Below are positions 6,192 to 11,700 of a DNA stretch of 11,700 nucleotides, in pieces (position 1 is the stretch's first letter; the number at the start of each line of letters is the position of its first letter). Both the position numbers and the translations under genes were made by a program. The notes beneath the pieces are model-generated. The model was not told the origin of the DNA, searched no databases, and saw nothing but the letters and a program-made list of their open reading frames with translations. The DNA is from an uncultured Parabacteroides sp. (GTDB taxonomy: Bacteria > Bacteroidota > Bacteroidia > Bacteroidales > Tannerellaceae): positions 1-11,700 of the forward strand of contig CAAGLQ010000197.1 in the NCBI GenBank assembly GCA_900770835.1, given 5' to 3'.

Positions 6192-6196
6192 TCCGC

Positions 6197-6221
6197 ATCG
6201 TTAGCAGAAATGCGCTACGAT
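6197..6221 (+). promoter_or_regulatory. Imperfect hairpin in the cyd operon leader
   Basis: ATCG-T-TAGC (6197-6205) pairs with GCTACGAT (6214-6221) apart from a single bulged T, with an 8-base loop. It starts almost at the predicted 5' end of the cyd transcript, so it could stabilise the mRNA or belong to a binding site. It has no U tract and is not a terminator. Confidence 0.3.
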
Positions 6222-6264
6222 TCATTTTATAGTATTAAATAAGGTTGAAGGACACATAGATGCC

Positions 6265-6492
6265 ATGAAAAATGATTCCGTCATCACACAGGTGTACCAT
6301 TTTTATATGGAGGGCTTCCGCTCGATGAAGTTAGGCAAGACGCTTTGGCTGATCATCCTGCTCAAGTTATTCATCATGTTCTTTATCCTTAAGTTGTTCT
6401 TTTTCCCTAACTATTTAGGGCGTTTCGACACAAAGGCCGAGAAAGAGGAGCACGTGTCGAGCGAGTTAATTCATCGAGCAAATAATCCTTAA
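6265..6492 (+). CDS. DUF4492 small membrane protein, cytochrome bd accessory
   Basis: A 75-residue protein with one strongly hydrophobic segment at about 26-47, rich in Leu, Ile and Phe. It has an amphipathic N-terminus (VYHFYMEGFRSMKLGKTLW, residues 10-28) and a charged C-terminal tail. The YxEGFRSM and LGKTLW motifs and the FFFPN end of the helix fit DUF4492, a family that in Bacteroidetes sits directly before cydA. By position and topology it resembles the small subunits (CydX type) that stabilise cytochrome bd in proteobacteria, although the sequences are unrelated as far as I can see. It precedes cydA by 15 bp and is the first gene of the operon. ATG 6265 is preferred because the ATG at 6260 runs into a stop after two codons. 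A GAAGGA lies rather far upstream. Confidence 0.87.
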   Translation: MKNDSVITQVYHFYMEGFRSMKLGKTLWLIILLKLFIMFFILKLFFFPNYLGRFDTKAEKEEHVSSELIHRANNP

Positions 6493-6507
6493 AAAATAAT
6501 AGCGTGT

Positions 6508-8055
6508 ATGATTGCAAACATTGACACTTCACTCATTGACTGGTCGAGGGCGCAATTCGCTCTCACTGCCATGTATCATTGGCTCTTCGTGCCATTGACT
6601 TTGGGTTTGGGCTTGATCCAGGCCATCATGGAAACCGTGTATTACCGAACGGGCGATGAGGCCTGGAAGAAGACCGCCCAGTTCTGGATGAAACTCTTCG
6701 GCGTGAACTTTGCGATCGGTGTCGCGACCGGCCTGATCTTAGAGTTCGAGTTTGGCACCAACTGGTCTAATTACAGCTGGTTCGTGGGCGACATCTTCGG
6801 CGCGCCCTTGGCCATCGAGGGCATCGTGGCCTTCTTTATGGAATCGACATTCATCGCCGTCATGTTCTTTGGATGGGAGAAAGTCAGCAAACGCTTCCAC
6901 TTGGCCTCCACCTGGCTGACCATTATCGGCGCCTCTCTTTCGGCGCTCTGGATCTTAATCGCCAACGCCTGGATGCAATATCCGGCGGGTATGTCGTTCA
7001 ACCCTGACACCGTGCGCAACGAGATGTTCGACTTTTGGGCTGTGGCACTCTCTCCGGTAGCGATGAACAAATATTTCCACACGTTACTCTCTGCTTGGAT
7101 CGTAGGCGCAGGCTTCGTGTTAGGCGTCAGCTGCTGGTATCTGATGAAATCCCGTAGTCGTGAGTTCGCTCTGCGTAGCATCAAGGTAGCGGCTATCTTT
7201 GGTTTGGTGGCCTCCCTGCTGACTGCCATGACGGGCGACGGTTCCGCTTATGAGGTGGCACAGAAACAGCCGATGAAGTTGGCGGCGATGGAGGGATTGT
7301 ATGAAGGTGGTAACGGCGTTGGTTTAGTTGGCATTGCCCTGATCAACCCGGAGAAGACCCATTATAACGACGGGGTTGAGCCGTTGCTGATGAAGATCGA
7401 GATCCCCAAGATGCTTTCTATGCTGGCAGAAAGAGACCTTGATGCCTACGTGCCCGGTATCGTCAACCTGATTGAGGGCGGTTATACCTTGAAAGATGGC
7501 ACCGTGGCACTCTCTGCAAAGGAAAAGATAACCAAAGGTCAATTAGCCATCCAAGCACTCGCTAACTACCGTCAAGCCCTGAAAGCAGGTGATCAAAAGG
7601 CGGCAGCACTCCACAAGGCCACCCTCGACGAGAATTTCGCCTATTTCGGCTATGGATACATCAAAGATCCGGCAGAGTTGATCCCCTCTGTGGGCATGAC
7701 TTTTTATGCCTTCCGCATCATGGTGATGCTGGGCGGTTTCTTCATCCTGCTCTTCTTGGTAGCGCTCTATATGGAGCGGAAAGGGAAGATTGCGGAGTGC
7801 CGCTGGATGCAGTGGGCAGCTTTACTCTCCATTCCTTTGGGCTATATCGCTGGACAGGCCGGTTGGATCGTGGCTGAGGTAGGTCGTCAGCCTTGGGCCA
7901 TCCAAGACATTCTGCCGACAAGCGCCTCTATCTCCAAGCTCGATCCCGCCTCCGTGCAGACCACTTTCTTCCTCTTCTTGATTCTTTTCACCGTTTTGCT
8001 CATCGCTGAGTTGCGCATCCTGGTGAAGGCCATCCAAAAGGGACCGGAAGACTAA
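6508..8055 (+). CDS. cydA: Cytochrome bd quinol oxidase subunit I
   Basis: Subunit I of cytochrome bd (515 residues, close to the 522 of E. coli) carries the quinol site and hemes b558, b595 and d in the inner membrane. It reduces O2 to water with menaquinol. Recognisable features are QFALTAMYHWLFVPLTLGL (16-34) with the b595 ligand His24; the acidic pair Glu104 and Glu112; KYFHTLLSAW with the b558 ligand His191; the Q-loop start GDGSAYEVAQKQPMKLAAME, with Lys257 and Glu262 at the quinol-binding positions; FRIMV with Met405 as the other b558 ligand; and GWIVAEVGRQPW (452-463). The Q-loop region from about 255 to 395 is soluble. The gene follows DUF4492 by 15 bp and precedes cydB by 31 bp. No Shine-Dalgarno site is seen before the ATG. 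Confidence 0.97.
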   Translation: MIANIDTSLIDWSRAQFALTAMYHWLFVPLTLGLGLIQAIMETVYYRTGDEAWKKTAQFWMKLFGVNFAIGVATGLILEFEFGTNWSNYSWFVGDIFGAPLAIEGIVAFFMESTFIAVMFFGWEKVSKRFHLASTWLTIIGASLSALWILIANAWMQYPAGMSFNPDTVRNEMFDFWAVALSPVAMNKYFHTLLSAWIVGAGFVLGVSCWYLMKSRSREFALRSIKVAAIFGLVASLLTAMTGDGSAYEVAQKQPMKLAAMEGLYEGGNGVGLVGIALINPEKTHYNDGVEPLLMKIEIPKMLSMLAERDLDAYVPGIVNLIEGGYTLKDGTVALSAKEKITKGQLAIQALANYRQALKAGDQKAAALHKATLDENFAYFGYGYIKDPAELIPSVGMTFYAFRIMVMLGGFFILLFLVALYMERKGKIAECRWMQWAALLSIPLGYIAGQAGWIVAEVGRQPWAIQDILPTSASISKLDPASVQTTFFLFLILFTVLLIAELRILVKAIQKGPED

Positions 8056-8086
8056 TTCACATTCATCAAACCTAATTTGAATCAAC

Positions 8087-9238
8087 ATGGACAATACATA
8101 TATATTATTACAGCAATATTGGTGGTTCTTGGTCTCCCTGTTAGGAGCCTTATTGGTTTTCCTGCTCTTCGTACAGGGTGGACAATCCCTTCTTTTCACC
8201 ATCGGCAAGACCGAGGTGGAGCAAAAGATGATCATGAACTCTACTGGTCGGAAATGGGAGTTCACCTTCACGACTTTGGTTACTTTCGGAGGTGCCTTCT
8301 TCGCCTCTTTTCCGCTTTTCTACTCCACCAGCTTCGGAGGTGCCTACTGGGTATGGATGCTGATCCTGCTCTGCTTCGTGCTACAGGCTGTGTCGTATGA
8401 GTATCAATCCAAGAAAGGTAATCTATTAGGCAAGAAGACTTACCGGATCTTCCTGATTCTGAACGGGGTATTAGGTCCGCTATTATTAGGCACGGCCGTA
8501 GGCACCTTCTTCACTGGGGCAGAGTTTGTAGTCAACAAGGAACAGCTTTCCGAGGTGGTAATGCCGGTCATCTCCACTTGGGCGAATCCGCTGCATGGCT
8601 TGGAGGCAGCTTTCAATCCGTGGAACCTGATGTTAGGTTTGGCCGTTTTCTTCCTGTCGCGTGTATTAGCCTTGCTCTACTTTATCAACAACATCAACGA
8701 TGCGAACATCTACGATCGTTGCCGCAGTCAGTTGCGCAAGGAGACAATTCCTTTCCTGCTCTTCTTCTTAGCCTTCGTGATTAACCTGGTGTTGACCGAT
8801 GGTTTCGCCGTAGATCCGCAGTCGCAGGTGGTCTTTATGCAACCGTTTAAATACTTCATAAACCTGATGCAAATGCCATTGGTATCCGCTGTGCTGCTGG
8901 TCGGTGTCATCGCCGTACTGATGGGTATCAGCAAAACTATCTTCGTGGAAGGTTGGAAGAAAGGCATTTGGTTCACCGGCATAGGCACGGTATTGACCGT
9001 GTTGGCCCTGCTGCTCTGCGCAGGTTGGAACAATACTGCCTATTATCCCTCGTTGGCCGACCTGCAAAGCTCACTGACCATTCGCAACAGCTGCTCCAGC
9101 CTCTTCACTTTGAAGGTGATGAGTTTCGTCTCGCTATTTGTACCCATTGTCTTGGCTTACATTTGCTACGCATGGCATGCGTTGGACTTGCGCAAGATCG
9201 ACAGCAAAGAGATGGACGAGAGCGACCACACCTACTAA
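8087..9238 (+). CDS. cydB: Cytochrome bd quinol oxidase subunit II
   Basis: Subunit II (383 residues, near the usual 378-380) packs against CydA in the inner membrane and is needed for oxidase assembly and proton access. About eight to nine hydrophobic helices are visible. Family features are WWFLVSLLGALLVFLLF near the N-terminus, GGAFFASFPLFYSTSFGG (68-85), GTFFTGAEFVV (139-149), and a C-terminal block of YYPSLADLQSSLTIRNSCSS (319-338) then TLKVM and FVPIVLAYICYAW (341-363), which parallels the end of E. coli CydB. A short acidic tail (DSKEMDESDHTY) ends the protein. The next gene begins 11 bp later. The ATG has an AT-rich upstream region without a Shine-Dalgarno site. Confidence 0.96.
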   Translation: MDNTYILLQQYWWFLVSLLGALLVFLLFVQGGQSLLFTIGKTEVEQKMIMNSTGRKWEFTFTTLVTFGGAFFASFPLFYSTSFGGAYWVWMLILLCFVLQAVSYEYQSKKGNLLGKKTYRIFLILNGVLGPLLLGTAVGTFFTGAEFVVNKEQLSEVVMPVISTWANPLHGLEAAFNPWNLMLGLAVFFLSRVLALLYFINNINDANIYDRCRSQLRKETIPFLLFFLAFVINLVLTDGFAVDPQSQVVFMQPFKYFINLMQMPLVSAVLLVGVIAVLMGISKTIFVEGWKKGIWFTGIGTVLTVLALLLCAGWNNTAYYPSLADLQSSLTIRNSCSSLFTLKVMSFVSLFVPIVLAYICYAWHALDLRKIDSKEMDESDHTY

Positions 9239-9249
9239 TACCATGAGAG

Positions 9250-10890
9250 ATGATAGACGACAAGCAAATAGATAAAGCGTATGATGTGATTATCATCGGA
9301 GGAGGTGCCACCGGTGCGGGTACGGCACGCGACTGCGCCATGCGAGGATTGAAGGTCTTGCTAATGGAGCGCTTCGATTATACCTCCGGTGCCACAGGGC
9401 GCAACCACGGTTTGCTCCATAGTGGCGCACGCTATGCCGTCAACGACAATGAATCTGCCGCTGAGTGCATCAAAGAGAACAAAATTCTGAAGAAAATTGC
9501 CAGCCATTGCGTGGAAAATACCTCCGGGCTCTTCATCACGCTACCGGAAGATGACCTGACCTACCAGGGCACCTTCATCGAGCGTTGTAAGAATGCCGGT
9601 ATCAATGCCTATGCCATCGACCCGAAAGAGGCGATCCGGATGGAACCTTCTGTCAATCCGGCCTTGACCGGGGCAGTGGTGGTGCCTGATGGCTCGATAG
9701 ATCCTTTCCGCTTGACCATCGCCAATGTGCTGGATGCCAGGGCGCATGGAGCGGTCACTCTCGTCTATCATGAAGTGGTAGGCTTCGTAAGGGAGCAAAA
9801 CCGTATTATCGGAGTCAAGACCTTCAACCACAAAACGAAAGAGGAACGTCATTTCTATGCGGAAGTGATCGTCAATGCCTGTGGCATCTGGGGGCATCAT
9901 ATCGCCGAGCTGGCGGGTGTGCGTGTCAATATGTTTCCGGCGAAAGGAGCCTTGTTGATCTTCGGTCATCGTGTGAACCAAGTGGTGCTAAACCGTTGTC
10001 GTAAACCCGCAGATGCAGATATCCTGGTGCCAGGCGATATGATCTGTGTGATCGGCACGACCTCCAGCCGTGTGCCCTACGATGAGATCGACCACATGTA
10101 TGTCACTGCCGCCGAAGTGGAGTTACTCCTCCGGGAGGGAGAGAAGTTGGCTCCCTCATTAGCGACCACCCGTATACTGCGTGCTTATTGCGGCGTACGT
10201 CCGTTGGTGGCAGCCGACAACGATCCATCCGGACGTAACATCAGCCGAGGTATCGTCTTGCTGGATCATGCTACCCGCGATGGTTTGGAGGGGTTCATCA
10301 CCATCACCGGCGGCAAACTCATGACCTATCGCCTCATGGCGGAATGGGCGACTGACCTGGTTTGCAAGAAATTGAATATCCATAAACGCTGCAATACGGC
10401 TACGACTCCCCTGCCCGGCTCTCGCGAGCGGAAAAAGAAAGACAGCGAGGGGATGGAGGCCGTACCTGCCAATATCCTCCGTTCGGAAGTGGATCGCCAC
10501 GGCGAGTTAGCTGCACGCATCGCCCGCAAGAATCCGTTCGACCACAGTTTGGTTTGCGAATGCGAGAACGTGACAGTCGGCGAGGTGGAATATGCTTTCA
10601 ACGAATTAGCTGCCGATACACTGACAGCACTACGCCGGCGCACCCGCATCGGCATGGGTACCTGCCAAGGTGAGCTTTGCTCCTGCCGGGCGGCTGGATT
10701 GTTGAGTAAAGCCCGTGATTGCTCTGAACAGGCAAAAGCCGAGTTAGCCTCTTTCCTTAATGAACGTTGGAAAGGCATGTATCCCATCGCTTGGGGCGAG
10801 TGCCTACGCGAGAGCCAACTCTCCGCATGGCTCTATAACAGTGTCTGTGGATTAGGGACTTATCATCGAAGAAAGGAGACAAACAAATGA
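9250..10890 (+). CDS. glpA: Anaerobic glycerol-3-phosphate dehydrogenase, subunit A
   Basis: The catalytic FAD subunit of the GlpABC complex, oxidising sn-glycerol 3-phosphate to dihydroxyacetone phosphate at the cytoplasmic face of the membrane. At 546 residues it matches E. coli GlpA (542). The FAD-binding motif is DVIIIGGGATGAGTARD (12-28), followed by SGATGRNHGLLHSGARY (46-62), typical of the family. ITGGKLMTYRLMAEWATD (352-369) closes the FAD domain. The C-terminal extension is a BFD-like [2Fe-2S] domain with CECEN at 436-440 and GTCQGELCSC at 470-479; likely ligands are Cys436, 438, 472 and 477. The extension distinguishes GlpA from aerobic GlpD. The gene starts 11 bp after cydB with GAGAG just before the ATG, and its TGA overlaps glpB by 4 bp. 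Confidence 0.96.
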   Translation: MIDDKQIDKAYDVIIIGGGATGAGTARDCAMRGLKVLLMERFDYTSGATGRNHGLLHSGARYAVNDNESAAECIKENKILKKIASHCVENTSGLFITLPEDDLTYQGTFIERCKNAGINAYAIDPKEAIRMEPSVNPALTGAVVVPDGSIDPFRLTIANVLDARAHGAVTLVYHEVVGFVREQNRIIGVKTFNHKTKEERHFYAEVIVNACGIWGHHIAELAGVRVNMFPAKGALLIFGHRVNQVVLNRCRKPADADILVPGDMICVIGTTSSRVPYDEIDHMYVTAAEVELLLREGEKLAPSLATTRILRAYCGVRPLVAADNDPSGRNISRGIVLLDHATRDGLEGFITITGGKLMTYRLMAEWATDLVCKKLNIHKRCNTATTPLPGSRERKKKDSEGMEAVPANILRSEVDRHGELAARIARKNPFDHSLVCECENVTVGEVEYAFNELAADTLTALRRRTRIGMGTCQGELCSCRAAGLLSKARDCSEQAKAELASFLNERWKGMYPIAWGECLRESQLSAWLYNSVCGLGTYHRRKETNK

Positions 10891-11700
10891 AATACGATAC
10901 ACTTATCATCGGTGGAGGATTGGCAGGTTTGGTCTGTGGCATTCGCCTGCAAGAGGCAGGGCAACGTTGTGCTATCCTGTCAGCTGGGCAGAGCGCACTC
11001 CACTTCTCTTCCGGCTCATTCGATCTCTTGAATCGATTGCCCAACGGGCAGGAGGTGACTGAACCGTTGGAGGCATTGAGCGCCTTGCCTTACAGCCATC
11101 CCTATCAATTGATCGGTGTGGAGCGAGTGAAGCAGTTCGCCGCCGAGATCCCGGAATGGTTCCGCCAGTCGGTTGGGGTAAACTTGCAAGGCGCAGTCGG
11201 TCGCAACCATTATCGCCTGTCACCCATCGGTATTGTGAAGCCGGCCTGGATGTCGTTCGATGAGTTCACCCCCATCTTCAAACCCGAGGCGATCCCCTCC
11301 AACAAGGTGCTGCTGATCAACTTCGAGGGATTCCTCGACTTCTATCCCAAGTTTATCGCAGACTGGCTGATTCAGAATGGCGGACGCTGTTGCGTGAAGC
11401 TGATCAACCTCCCGGCAGTCGAGAAGCTGCGTATCAATCCGACGGAGATGCGTGCGACCAACATTGCCCGTGTGTTCGAGTCACAACAGCAGTTGGCCAA
11501 ATTAGTGGAAGAGATCAACCGTTCCATCACCGATGAGGAGGCCGTGATCCTGCCCGCCACCTTCGGATTGACCTCGATGGAACCGATTGAGTTTCTGCGT
11601 GCACAATGCCGCAAACCGGTTCATTTCGTGCAACCAGTACCTCCCTCTGTCTCCGGTATCCGCACGCAGCGACGGCTGCAAGATCGCTTCACCGCGTTAG
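10887..11700 (+). CDS. glpB: Anaerobic glycerol-3-phosphate dehydrogenase, subunit B (3' end outside window)
   Basis: The second subunit of the anaerobic glycerol-3-phosphate dehydrogenase, a flavoprotein that links GlpA to the membrane partner. The first 271 codons are visible and remain open to the window end; E. coli GlpB has 419 residues, so about 150 are missing. The N-terminus has a dinucleotide-binding fold (DTLIIGGGLAGLVCGIRLQ, residues 4-22). ALHFSSGSFDLLNRLPNGQ (37-55) closely matches the corresponding E. coli GlpB segment, and NFEGFLDFYP (144-153) follows. The start ATG overlaps the glpA stop as ATGA (10887-10890) and has a clear AAAGGAGA seven bases upstream, one of the few strong ribosome binding sites here. 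glpC is expected downstream but is not in the window. Confidence 0.94.
   Translation, partial: MKYDTLIIGGGLAGLVCGIRLQEAGQRCAILSAGQSALHFSSGSFDLLNRLPNGQEVTEPLEALSALPYSHPYQLIGVERVKQFAAEIPEWFRQSVGVNLQGAVGRNHYRLSPIGIVKPAWMSFDEFTPIFKPEAIPSNKVLLINFEGFLDFYPKFIADWLIQNGGRCCVKLINLPAVEKLRINPTEMRATNIARVFESQQQLAKLVEEINRSITDEEAVILPATFGLTSMEPIEFLRAQCRKPVHFVQPVPPSVSGIRTQRRLQDRFTAL

Larger units (their letters stand above)
5961..6264. other. Divergent intergenic region between ketosugar and cyd-glp operons
   Basis: A 304-base AT-rich stretch with no supported gene. It separates the leftward oxidoreductase gene from the rightward DUF4492-cyd-glp operon. It contains a complete leftward promoter (6038-6068), a palindrome at that promoter's predicted start (6023-6036), a small GACC/GGTC inverted repeat (6014-6025), a rightward TATATTTG (6184-6191) and a leader hairpin (6197-6221). 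I see nothing recognisable between 6069 and 6183. Confidence 0.8.

Noticed and set aside
5961..6264. Riboswitch or small RNA in the divergent region
   Set aside because: I found only short inverted repeats and promoter elements; no conserved riboswitch core or terminator-bearing transcript was recognisable.
6771..7229. A 152-codon minus-strand open frame within cydA
   Set aside because: It is antisense to the conserved helices of cydA, with no supporting signal.
9243..9249. ATG at 9243 as the glpA start
   Set aside because: It is in a different frame from the FAD-binding motif; the ATG at 9250 is in frame and follows GAGAG.

Overview
The window looks like chromosomal DNA from a member of the Bacteroidales, most likely Parabacteroides or a close relative. 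The evidence is the near-perfect Bacteroidetes-type promoter element TAnnTTTG (twice as TATATTTG), start codons that mostly lack a Shine-Dalgarno sequence, a DUF4492 gene directly before cydA, a DUF6249/ECF sigma pair, and a Tat-exported Gfo/Idh/MocA plus DUF1080 gene set. The genus is an inference; the order-level call is firmer. I see no mobile element, tRNA, rRNA or CRISPR array.

Left half (1-5960), all on the minus strand, in three units. (a) 1-1160 is a regulatory operon: a small DUF6249-type membrane protein, an ECF sigma factor, and a third gene cut by the window edge that overlaps the sigma stop codon by ATGA and may be the anti-sigma factor. A candidate ECF-type promoter lies just upstream. 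(b) 1308-3473 encodes a four-helix DoxX-family membrane protein followed 6 bp later by a large Tat-type Gfo/Idh/MocA oxidoreductase, with a good terminator after it. (c) 3604-5960 encodes a second Tat-exported Gfo/Idh/MocA oxidoreductase followed by a DUF1080 lipoprotein, with a long hairpin after it. Units b and c together look like an exported pathway that oxidises a sugar or glycoside to its 3-keto form and then cleaves it. DoxX is the only obvious membrane partner.

The 304-bp divergent region (5961-6264) holds a well-formed promoter for the leftward ketosugar genes, with a palindrome at its predicted start site, and a second TATATTTG element for the rightward genes.

Right half (6265-11700), all on the plus strand, is one tightly packed apparent operon: DUF4492 small membrane protein, cydA, cydB, glpA and glpB (cut by the window end). 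Gaps are 15, 31 and 11 bp, then a 4-bp overlap. Together these form a short respiratory chain: glycerol-3-phosphate is oxidised by the anaerobic-type GlpAB(C) dehydrogenase, electrons pass to menaquinone, and cytochrome bd reduces oxygen. This fits oxygen scavenging by a nanaerobic gut bacterium.
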